Program-made: the position numbers and the translations under genes | Source: DASQLQ01 sp035629935 | GTDB lineage: Bacteria > Actinomycetota > CADDZG01 > WHSQ01 | Assembly (NCBI GenBank): GCA_035629935.1 | Contig: DASQLQ010000116.1 | Coordinates: forward strand, 1-22,986 | Direction of reading: 5' to 3' | Length of the DNA stretch: 22,986 nucleotides | Notes under the pieces: model-generated | Database searches by the model: none | What the model was told of the DNA's origin: nothing | The model's input: the letters and a program-made list of their open reading frames with translations, nothing else | Shown: piece after piece, positions 7,226-14,056 of the stretch | Layout: each line of letters opens with the position of its first letter | How positions within the stretch are numbered: the stretch's first letter is position 1

Positions 7226-7996
7226 ATGAATGCGACCGAGATAGCACCGATAGGCACGAACGAAGCGGAGCGGATCTCCGCCGACATGGTGCGGGGGCTC
7301 ATCGATCTCCTCAAAACTCTGCCACCGGAGGAATGGGACCGCCCCACCGATTGCGATCTATGGAGCGTCCGGGACCACGTTGCCCATCAGGTGGGATGGC
7401 ACGAAGCCTTGCTTTCATTCCCCGAACTGATGCGTCAGATGGGTAGCGCGGTTCGCCGCAGCAAGGAACTCGGTAACGTGATCGATGCACAGAACCAGGT
7501 GCAGGTGGATGCCCGGCGTGGCTTGAGCACGGATGACCTGATCGCCCGGCTCGAAAACACCTATGTCGCGGCGGCCACCAAGCGACGGAAACTCGGGAGC
7601 ATGTTGGGTTGGATCCCCGCCTACTCCTCGTATCTCGGCGGATGGATCAACGTCTCGTACGTGACGGACGCGATCTTCCCGCGCGACATCTATATGCATC
7701 GGGTCGACATCGCGAAGGCGACGGGAAAAGAAATGGTCATGGGGGAATCCGAACGGCGTCTGATCGAAGACATCATTCGCGACTGGTACGGACGCACCAA
7801 GGAGAGCGTTCGTCTCGAGCTCACCGGCCCGGCGGGTGGGACCTATGAGGGCGACAGAACCCCGACCGTGACGTTCACTGCCGATGCGGTCGAGTTCACG
7901 CGATTGCTATTCGGTCGCGCTGAACGCGACGTCCTCGAGATCTCCGGGGATCGAGCGACCGCAGAGCGCGCTCTGTCCGTCTATTTCCCAGTCTGA
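7226..7996 (+). CDS. MDMPI/DinB-like family protein (maleylpyruvate isomerase N-terminal domain)
   Basis: A 256-residue protein of the mycothiol-dependent maleylpyruvate isomerase family, a four-helix DinB-like fold, often with an SCP2-like C-terminal domain. The family signature PTDCDLWSVRDHVAHQVGWH lies at residues 40-59. His51/His54 and Asp154-x3-His158 (RDIYMHRVDI) are the likely metal ligands; the usual Glu of the E-x3-H motif is Asp here. The C-terminal third (residues about 190-256, ending with a SGDRATAERALSVYF segment) looks like the sterol-carrier-like domain. Most family members are thiol-dependent enzymes or resistance proteins of unknown substrate, so the isomerase name should not be taken literally. 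The ATG directly follows the transporter TAG with no gap. The 3' end overlaps the convergent ogt gene by 16 bases. Confidence 0.85.
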   Translation: MNATEIAPIGTNEAERISADMVRGLIDLLKTLPPEEWDRPTDCDLWSVRDHVAHQVGWHEALLSFPELMRQMGSAVRRSKELGNVIDAQNQVQVDARRGLSTDDLIARLENTYVAAATKRRKLGSMLGWIPAYSSYLGGWINVSYVTDAIFPRDIYMHRVDIAKATGKEMVMGESERRLIEDIIRDWYGRTKESVRLELTGPAGGTYEGDRTPTVTFTADAVEFTRLLFGRAERDVLEISGDRATAERALSVYFPV

Positions 7997-8460
7997 GATT
8001 CAATCGCCAACAGCTTCTTCTTGATCGGGAGCCCACCCCCGAAGCCGGTGAGTGCACCACTCGCTCCCACGATGCGATGACACGGGATGAGTATCGGTAG
8101 TGGATTCGAGCCACACGCGCCACCTACAGCGCGAGCTGCCGAAGGTTTGCCGACCCGCCTGGCGATCTCGCCGTACCCAACGCGTGTTCCGTATGGAACT
8201 CCACGCAACGCGTCCCACACCTTCTCCCTGAACGGTGTCCCTCGTGGGGCAAGCGGCAGATCGAACTCGATCTCCTCACCCGACCAGTAGACGTCGAGCT
8301 GCTCGAGTGCGTCCGTGAAACGCTTCGGGTCCTCTACGGCCTCTGCGTTGACTCGGGCATGGTCATCGGGAAAGTGCAGGTGCCGCAGCCCGGTTTCGTC
8401 CCCCACCAGCACCAGGGTTCCGATCGGACTGTCGATGGTTGTCCGATAGAGCTCGCCCAT
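7981..8460 (-). CDS. ogt: Methylated-DNA-[protein]-cysteine S-methyltransferase
   Basis: A 159-residue suicide repair protein that takes the alkyl group from O6-methylguanine (and O4-methylthymine) onto its own cysteine. The active-site motif IPCHRIV has Cys127. RAVGGACGSNP (110-120) provides the arginine finger and the Asn hinge, and GVPYGTRVGYGEIAR is the DNA-binding helix region. The ATG at 8460 is supported by an excellent AGGAGG six bases upstream; an ATG 18 bases further up is less well placed. The start lies inside the 3' end of the Ada-AlkA gene, giving a two-gene alkylation-repair operon. It converges with the MDMPI gene, with 16 bases of overlap and no terminator hairpin. Confidence 0.95.
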   Translation of the reverse strand: MGELYRTTIDSPIGTLVLVGDETGLRHLHFPDDHARVNAEAVEDPKRFTDALEQLDVYWSGEEIEFDLPLAPRGTPFREKVWDALRGVPYGTRVGYGEIARRVGKPSAARAVGGACGSNPLPILIPCHRIVGASGALTGFGGGLPIKKKLLAIESQTGK

Positions 8461-9931
8461 TGGTTCCTCCTTTTCCATCACGATCTTCCTTCTTTGTTTG
8501 ATCGGTCCACAGGTGGAGCAATGCGTAAGAGCGCCAGGGCCGCCAGCGATGCGCAAGTGTCTGCGCCGCCTTGGGGGCTGAGTCGACAGCGGCCTTCTCG
8601 AGGGCCTTGCGAACACCAAGGTCGGTGGCAAGGAACACATCCGGGTCCCCCAAACGCATGGACACATACGCCGCGGTCCACGGTCCGACACCGGGGATCT
8701 CCTGCATCGTGCGTTGCAGCTCAACCCGATCGGCACCCGCGTCCACGTTCACTCTCCCCTCGGCGATCGCCGAAGCGACAGCGCGCAAGGTCTCTCGTCG
8801 CTTGAGCGGAAGCCCAAGCTCCGATAGATCCGCTTCCGCAACCGCTTCCGGGGAGGGGAACGAATGTGTGAGGTTGCCTTCGCTCTGATCTAAAGGTGTT
8901 CCGGCCAGCGCTACGAGGCGTCCTGCGAGGGTGCGTGCGGCGGCCACGGACACCTGTTGTCCCAACACCGCTCGGAAAGCGATCTCGGCCCCGTCGACGG
9001 TGCCCGGGATCCGAAGACCGGGGATCCATCTTCCGTGGGCTCTCAGAACCGCATCTCTGCTCAAGCTGCGGGAGACCGCGAGTGGATCTGCATCCAGATC
9101 CAGCAAGCGCCGACACCGTTGTACGGCAGGCCCCAGATCGCGCAGGTCCGCCAGATGAAGGATGCAACGAACGTAGTCCTCGCCACCGTCCAGTTCGACA
9201 ATGCCTGCGCCACGCGGCAGTGTCAGGGTGCGCCGGTACACGCCACCCGCGAACTCCTCGACACCGGGTACAGCGCGCGATCCCAGAAATGCGAGCAATC
9301 TGGCCCCGTCGAAGGGTTTGCGGTACGGCAACCGGAGCGTGAGCGAGCCGTTGTGGCCGTTCGTCGGCTCCGCTCTCTTGCGACGTAACTCCGTCGGCGT
9401 GCTCGCGAACACTGCTCGGATCGTGTCGTTGAACTGCCTAATGCTCGAGAAACCGGCGGCGAAGGCCGCGTCGGTGAACGAGATGTCGAGTGTCTCGATG
9501 AGGATCCGGGCGGTCTCGGCGCGACGGGCTCGTGCGAGCGCTTGCGGCCCGGCACCCAGCTCGCCCAGCAACAACCGATGAAGGTGTCGTTCTCCGACGT
9601 GGAGTCGAGAGGCAAGTCCTGCAACGCCCTCTCGGTCGACGATCCCGTCGCCGATCAATCTCATCGCTCGGCCGGCGATGTCCGCGCGGATGCTCCATTC
9701 CGGTGAACCGGGAGATGCGTCGGGACGACAACGCTTGCACGCACGGAAGCCCGCCGCCTGTGCGGCCGCAGCGGTGGGAAGGAATCTGACGTTCGCGCGC
9801 TTCGGTGTTAGCGCGGGACAGCTTGGCCGGCAATAGATGCCGGTGGAGGTAACGGCGGTGACGAAGACACCGTCGAAGCGCTCGTCTCTGCTCTGGACGG
9901 CCCTGTAGCAACGCTCGAAGTCTTGGAACAT
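8363..9931 (-). CDS. Ada-AlkA fusion: methylphosphotriester sensor/AraC regulator/3-methyladenine DNA glycosylase
   Basis: A 522-residue protein combining three parts. Residues 1-75 are the Ada zinc domain with YCRPSCPA and ACKRCRP (Cys34, 38, 65, 68). One of these cysteines should take methyl groups from DNA phosphotriesters and switch the protein into an activator. Residues about 83-185 are an AraC-type HTH pair. Residues about 195-475 are an AlkA-type glycosylase, with the helix-hairpin-helix IPGVGPWTAAYVSMR (412-426) and the catalytic Asp437 in ATDLGVRKAL. Family members normally end soon after the WRPWRSYALLHLW helix (463-475). Here the frame continues for 47 more residues (476-522), a polar tail rich in Asn/Gly/Arg that reads into ogt in another frame. 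The tail is either a lost stop or a sign of a frameshift near 8480-8510. The ATG is at 9931. Confidence 0.93.
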   Translation of the reverse strand: MFQDFERCYRAVQSRDERFDGVFVTAVTSTGIYCRPSCPALTPKRANVRFLPTAAAAQAAGFRACKRCRPDASPGSPEWSIRADIAGRAMRLIGDGIVDREGVAGLASRLHVGERHLHRLLLGELGAGPQALARARRAETARILIETLDISFTDAAFAAGFSSIRQFNDTIRAVFASTPTELRRKRAEPTNGHNGSLTLRLPYRKPFDGARLLAFLGSRAVPGVEEFAGGVYRRTLTLPRGAGIVELDGGEDYVRCILHLADLRDLGPAVQRCRRLLDLDADPLAVSRSLSRDAVLRAHGRWIPGLRIPGTVDGAEIAFRAVLGQQVSVAAARTLAGRLVALAGTPLDQSEGNLTHSFPSPEAVAEADLSELGLPLKRRETLRAVASAIAEGRVNVDAGADRVELQRTMQEIPGVGPWTAAYVSMRLGDPDVFLATDLGVRKALEKAAVDSAPKAAQTLAHRWRPWRSYALLHLWTDQTKKEDRDGKGGTNGRALSDNHRQSDRNPGAGGGRNRAAAPALSR

Positions 9932-10002
9932 GCCGTCATGCTGACAGCCTGAAGAGGTTCTGCCTAGCGGTTATCGGACATCGTGATTCGGGGCCTGGAG
10001 CG

Positions 10003-11349
10003 TTAGAGCTCGATGGCGAGGGCCGGTCCGAGTCGGTCCGATGCTGTTTCCGTCAGGCTGTAGATCGGGCCGGTCGTGGAGTCGAGGAACGAGATCGCAA
10101 CCCGTCCGTCCGGAAGGATCGCGAGTGTTTCGAAATCGAAACGGATGTCCTGGCCGACTCCGGAAGCCGCGTCGATGTCTCCGAGGCCGATCTCGTAACG
10201 CTTTATGACTCGAGGTTTGTTCGACGAGATATCGACTTTGAACATGATGTCTCCATCGGTGGGCCCGCGGTCCACGTGCATGCCGACTGCGGCGATCCCG
10301 ACCTCTGCATTTGCACGGAAGTCGACGGTCATGCCCCCCATCGAAGCCACGCCCTTGGGCAGAGATCCGGTTGCCGATTTCCAGGTTCGGCCCCCATCCA
10401 GCGAGATCCCGTATTCGAAGTTGTTGCCGATGGTCTTCAGATTGTGGAGACGGCCTTTCGAATCAACCATGTAGCGCCCGCTCAGCTCGCCGGTGTCGAG
10501 CTCGACGGCTTGCCACGTCAGCGTCTCGGGATTCAGGACCGACCACGCATCGCTGAACAGTCCGGGAGGTGCCAAGGCGCTACCGCCGCCCAACGGAACG
10601 ATCGGACTCTGCGAGTTCGGTTGGATCCAGTCGAGATCCGGGTCCGCCTTGATCGGAAGCTTCCTGACCACCTCGGCATCGATCTGCTGATCTATCGACG
10701 GATCCGACGTCTGCGTGTAGGTCAGCCCGTCGGTTGAATAAAGGAGTGTTCCGAAGTGTGGGTAGCCGTCGACGAACGAGATGTACGGCACTTCCTCGCC
10801 GCGGATCGTGAACGGACCCGGCACCACCGTTAGCCACGGTCGGTCGTAGAACGGGGTGTGTAGCGGCGCCTCGAGGTACTGCCACTCCTTAGTTTCGGCC
10901 GTGTACTTGTAGGACATCAGGTGGTCGCCGGAATACGGATCCCACTCGACGGCAACGATGTCGCCTCCCGGCGCAACGGCCAAAGAGCCTTCGCCATTGA
11001 CAAGCGGCTGGATGGGACGAACGCTCTGCCACGTCTTGCCCGAGTCGTTCGTGAAGTTCACGTAGCTGCCGCCGAGGTCGTACAAGGTGCCGTCTCTGTC
11101 CGCCGTCACGTAGTTCTCACAGCAGTTCCCGGTACGTTCAGCAACGCGGAATTTCGCTTTGGACGTGCGATCGTCGCGGGGCGACGCGCTACGGCCGAAC
11201 TTGGTGACCTTGTACTTCGCTATCCGGGTGGGCGGCTCGTAATCCACGACCTGGGCCGGCGCCCCGGGGGCCTGACCCTGGGCCGGAAACGCGCCCATGA
11301 TGGCCACACTCGCAAGCACGAGCACGGAGAGGGATCTGAGGATTCGCAC
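10003..11349 (-). CDS. Secreted BNR/sialidase-like beta-propeller protein
   Basis: A 448-residue exported protein. A signal peptide covers about residues 1-25 (RILRSLSVLVLASVAIMGAF, with AQG-QA as likely cleavage). The rest looks like a beta-propeller with Asp-box turns: SLDGGRTW (316-323) is a perfect S-x-D-x-G-x-T-W, TNDSGKTW (100-107) is near-perfect, and STDGLTY (205-211) is degenerate. Asp boxes occur in sialidases and in many non-enzymatic exo-proteins. I do not see the sialidase FRIP motif or its catalytic set, so no glycosidase activity is claimed. An adjacent Cys76-Cys77 pair lies in GNCCENY. The start is a GTG at 11349. The gene is divergent from the desaturase; the 122 bases between them carry palindromes that could serve both. 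Confidence 0.78.
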   Translation of the reverse strand: MRILRSLSVLVLASVAIMGAFPAQGQAPGAPAQVVDYEPPTRIAKYKVTKFGRSASPRDDRTSKAKFRVAERTGNCCENYVTADRDGTLYDLGGSYVNFTNDSGKTWQSVRPIQPLVNGEGSLAVAPGGDIVAVEWDPYSGDHLMSYKYTAETKEWQYLEAPLHTPFYDRPWLTVVPGPFTIRGEEVPYISFVDGYPHFGTLLYSTDGLTYTQTSDPSIDQQIDAEVVRKLPIKADPDLDWIQPNSQSPIVPLGGGSALAPPGLFSDAWSVLNPETLTWQAVELDTGELSGRYMVDSKGRLHNLKTIGNNFEYGISLDGGRTWKSATGSLPKGVASMGGMTVDFRANAEVGIAAVGMHVDRGPTDGDIMFKVDISSNKPRVIKRYEIGLGDIDAASGVGQDIRFDFETLAILPDGRVAISFLDSTTGPIYSLTETASDRLGPALAIEL

Positions 11350-11409
11350 ACCTACGGATTCGACCCCGCCCCGGGCGTCTCCTGCCCCCGAAAGCTCGAG
11401 TTTGCCAAA

Positions 11410-11450
11410 AACCTACGGTAGGGTAAGTTACGGCACCGTAACCGTAGGTT
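11410..11450. promoter_or_regulatory. Palindrome-rich operator region upstream of the desaturase
   Basis: Three nested or adjacent dyads occupy 41 bases. CCTACGGTAGG (11412-11422) is a palindrome around one central base. GTTACGG-CA-CCGTAAC (11427-11442) is perfect with a two-base centre. AACCTACGGT (11410-11419) is the exact reverse complement of ACCGTAGGTT (11441-11450). The core half-site [TA]ACGG recurs in both orientations. The arrangement is typical of TetR-family operators with more than one dimer site, and a FasR-like TetR gene lies downstream of the desaturase. The desaturase SD (AGGAGGA, 11459-11465) follows closely. The dyads are seen directly; the binding protein is inferred. Confidence 0.65.
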
Positions 11451-11471
11451 CGTTATCTAGGAGGAGATCCA

Positions 11472-12446
11472 GTGGCACAGCGAGTGATGGAATCACCCGA
11501 GTCGACCACAGCCCCGTTGCCGGGCATCGTGCGGCTCAGCCCCCGCAATATGAAGATCCAGCGTTGGGTCGTCCTCGCCCTGACGCTCATCCCCTTCGCC
11601 GGCTTCGTCGTCGCGATGGTGTCCCTCTGGGGCCGGGGTTTCACGGGCACCGACGGACTGATCATGCTCGGCATGTACATGTTCACCGGACTCGGCGTGA
11701 CCGTCGGGTTCCACCGACTACTCACCCACCACTCATTCGACACACCCAAGCCCGTGCGCATCCTGTTCGCAACGGCCGGGTCGATGTCTCTGCAGGGTTC
11801 CGTCATCAGCTGGGTCGCCGATCACCGTCGTCACCACGCGCACTCCGACAAGCCGGGCGATCCCCACTCCCCTCATCTGGCAGAAGAGGACGGGGTGGTC
11901 GGGGTCCTCAAGGGCCTGTGGCATGCGCACACGGGCTGGTTCTTTGACGAGGAGCGAACCGAGCGGGAGCGCTGGGCCCCCGACATGTTCAAAGATCCCG
12001 TGATGGTCAAGATCGACCGTTTGTTCCCCGTGCTCAGCGTGCTCACGTTCGTCCTTCCCGCTGCGCTTGGTTATGCGTTCACGGGGACGATCGGCGGGGC
12101 CTTCAGTGCTCTGCTGTGGGGTGGGTTGGTTCGCGTCTTCCTGCTCCACCACGTCACGTGGAGCGTCAACTCGATCTGTCACTTCTTCGGACGCAGGCCG
12201 TTCGATACCACGGACTATTCGACGAACAACTGGCCTCTGGCCGTCCTTTCCTTCGGAGAGTCATGGCACAACACCCACCACGCGTTTCCAACTTCAGCAG
12301 TGCACGGGATCGAGCGCTGGCAGCCGGACATGAGCGCGTTCGTGATCTCCACGCTCGAGAAGTTCGGATTGGCTAATAACGTGAAGCGCATCCCCGAAAG
12401 AGACCTGGAGAAGAAAAAGAAGGTTGCAGATTCCAGCCTCCGGTGA
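11472..12446 (+). CDS. Acyl-CoA (delta-9 type) membrane fatty acid desaturase
   Basis: A 324-residue di-iron membrane desaturase that would introduce a cis double bond into long-chain acyl-CoA. All three histidine boxes are intact: HRLLTH (81-86), HRRHH (118-122) and HNTHH (266-270). The NSICH motif (233-237), with HHVTW before it, adds the usual extra ligands. Hydrophobic pairs around 32-75 and 185-225 give the normal four-helix topology. The length is typical of actinobacterial DesA3/SCD-like enzymes. The GTG at 11472 has a strong AGGAGGA upstream. It is the first gene of a plus-strand unit with a FasR-like regulator and an adenylate cyclase. The upstream palindromes suggest direct lipid-responsive control. 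The Lys-rich C-terminus (EKKKKVADSSLR) is not conserved in the family. Confidence 0.94.
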   Translation: MAQRVMESPESTTAPLPGIVRLSPRNMKIQRWVVLALTLIPFAGFVVAMVSLWGRGFTGTDGLIMLGMYMFTGLGVTVGFHRLLTHHSFDTPKPVRILFATAGSMSLQGSVISWVADHRRHHAHSDKPGDPHSPHLAEEDGVVGVLKGLWHAHTGWFFDEERTERERWAPDMFKDPVMVKIDRLFPVLSVLTFVLPAALGYAFTGTIGGAFSALLWGGLVRVFLLHHVTWSVNSICHFFGRRPFDTTDYSTNNWPLAVLSFGESWHNTHHAFPTSAVHGIERWQPDMSAFVISTLEKFGLANNVKRIPERDLEKKKKVADSSLR

Positions 12447-12477
12447 CACGCCGGCGGTGAATGACGTCCGCGTCAGG

Positions 12478-13080
12478 ATGAGCGGGCGTGAACGCCGTGA
12501 ACAGTTGATAAAGATCAGTCGCACCCTGTTTGCCAAGAAAGGCTTCGACGGCACTTCGATCGAAGAGATCGCACAGCGGGCATCGGTTTCCAAGCCCGTC
12601 GTTTACGAACACTTCGGCGGCAAGGAAGGGCTGTACGCGGTGGTCGTCGATCGGGAGGTGCAGAACCTGCTCGGGCGCATCACCCGGGGCCTCGGGGCCG
12701 AACACCCGCGATGGAAACTGATCCAGGCAGCGGAAGCGTTCCTCACCTATGTCGAGGACGAGCCCGACGGGTTCACGATCCTGGTCCGCGGATCCACGTC
12801 GCCGACCGCGTCCGGAACGTTCGCCAGTCTGCTCGGAGACGTCGCCTCACAGGTCGAGTATGTGCTCGAAGAGGAGTTCTCCGAGCGCGGTTTCGACAAG
12901 AAGCTGGCTCCGCTTTACTCGCGAGCTCTCGTCGGGATGGTGGCGCAGGTAGGCCTTTGGTGGCTCGACACAGGGAAACCGAAGAGAACGAGCGTCGCTG
13001 CACACCTCGTGAACGTTGCGTGGAACGGCTTGGGTCATCTCGAGGCGAACCCGTCCATCGACATCCCGAAGCATGGATGA
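12478..13080 (+). CDS. TetR-family regulator, FasR-like
   Basis: A 200-residue TetR protein. The N-terminal HTH covers about 1-50 (ERREQLIKISRTLFAKKGFD, GTSIEEIAQRASVSKPVVYEHF), followed by GGKEGLYAVVVDREV. The ligand domain includes GTFASLLGDVASQVE, GFDKKLAPLYSRALVGMVAQ and KPKRTSVAAHLVNVAWNGL. From memory these segments closely resemble M. tuberculosis FasR (Rv3208), a long-chain acyl-CoA-responsive regulator of fatty acid synthase. In FasR, acyl-CoA binding releases the protein from DNA. Its place right after a desaturase fits a lipid-sensing role, although FasR genes are not known to me in this context. I chose the ATG at 12478. A GTG (12457) or TTG (12424) would add 7 or 18 residues, and the TTG would overlap the desaturase end. 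None has a good ribosome site, so coupling to the desaturase is likely. Its last eight bases overlap the cyclase start. Confidence 0.9.
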   Translation: MSGRERREQLIKISRTLFAKKGFDGTSIEEIAQRASVSKPVVYEHFGGKEGLYAVVVDREVQNLLGRITRGLGAEHPRWKLIQAAEAFLTYVEDEPDGFTILVRGSTSPTASGTFASLLGDVASQVEYVLEEEFSERGFDKKLAPLYSRALVGMVAQVGLWWLDTGKPKRTSVAAHLVNVAWNGLGHLEANPSIDIPKHG

Positions 13081-14056
13081 GAGGATCTCGGCAGCCGACT
13101 TCGAAACGGCTCGTGAGGAGCTCCTAGGGCTCGGCAACCCGACGTTCACCGCTCTCGAACTAGCCGAGAAGACCGGGATCTCGGTCGAGGATGCAAAGCG
13201 GATCTGGCGCGCGCTCGGGTTCGTTGAGCGGCCGGTGGATGAGGTGTTCTTCACCAAGCAGGACCTCAGCGTCCTCCAGACGATGGCCGACTTCATCCGA
13301 GCAGGCATCGCCGATCTCGACACCATCGTCTCGATGACCAGAACGTTTAGCCAATCGGTCGCGCGCATCGCCGAAGCCGAAGCCGAAGTCATGCGAGATC
13401 GCGTCAGGATGGAAGGGGCGGCGATCTCACCCGAGGAAGCCGCGCAGATCCTGCCAGTCCTCGTGCCGGCGCTCGAACTCTTTCTCACTCATGCATGGCG
13501 CAGACATCTTGAAGCGGCACTCGCTCGGGTGCAGGTGTTCGATACGGCTGCAGCCGATGAAGTCAAGATCATCGGATTCGCCGACCTTGTCGGCTTCACG
13601 CGGCTCAGCTTAGAGATAGACGAGACGGAGCTTTCGCGCATCGTCGAGGAGCTCGAGGCTCGCGCTCAGGACATCATCTCGACGCATGGGGGCCGCGTCG
13701 TGAAGATGATCGGAGACGAAGTCATGTTCGTCGCCGCAGATCCGAGCGCAGCGGCGACGATGGCTCTTGACCTGGCCTCTCTCGAGATCGCCGACTCCCC
13801 ACTGAGGTTGCGGGGGGGCCTTGCTTTCGGTCCGGTCATCTCACAACGTGGAGACTTCTTCGGGCCGGTCGTGAATCTAGGGAGACGTGCTGCCTCGGCC
13901 GCACGATCCCAAAGCATCCTGGTGACTGAAGACGTCCGGAACGAGCTCGCCGACAGTCCCGACTTCTATCTCAAGGAGATCCCGACACGCAGATTGAAGG
14001 GTTTCGGTCCGACGCGCCTGTGGGTGTTGCGCCGCTCTACGGCTGAAAGCTCCTAG
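13073..14056 (+). CDS. Class III adenylate cyclase with N-terminal regulatory domain (Rv1264-like)
   Basis: A 327-residue soluble cyclase. Residues 1-158 are a helical regulatory region. Its first part (FTALELAEKTGISVEDAKRI, ALGF) reads like an HTH/MerR-type segment, as in the autoinhibitory, pH-sensing N-domain of M. tuberculosis Rv1264. The catalytic domain begins near 160 with VKIIGFADLVGFTRLS. The metal aspartates are Asp171 and Asp215 (KMIGDEVMF), the substrate-selecting Lys is Lys211, Asp261 in GDFFGPVVNL probably pairs with it, and Asn268/Arg272 match the transition-state pair. All are present, so ATP-to-cAMP activity is expected. The ATG at 13073 overlaps the TetR stop by eight bases, suggesting translational coupling. 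Extending the frame further left would run inside the TetR gene and is not needed. The 3' end overlaps the convergent RTX gene by 20 bases. Confidence 0.92.
   Translation: MDERISAADFETAREELLGLGNPTFTALELAEKTGISVEDAKRIWRALGFVERPVDEVFFTKQDLSVLQTMADFIRAGIADLDTIVSMTRTFSQSVARIAEAEAEVMRDRVRMEGAAISPEEAAQILPVLVPALELFLTHAWRRHLEAALARVQVFDTAAADEVKIIGFADLVGFTRLSLEIDETELSRIVEELEARAQDIISTHGGRVVKMIGDEVMFVAADPSAAATMALDLASLEIADSPLRLRGGLAFGPVISQRGDFFGPVVNLGRRAASAARSQSILVTEDVRNELADSPDFYLKEIPTRRLKGFGPTRLWVLRRSTAESS

Noticed and set aside
7981..7996. Tail-to-tail gene overlaps (here 16 bases; also 20 bases at 14037-14056) as possible antisense regulation
   Set aside because: Short convergent overlaps are common in compact genomes, and I see no further evidence of function.
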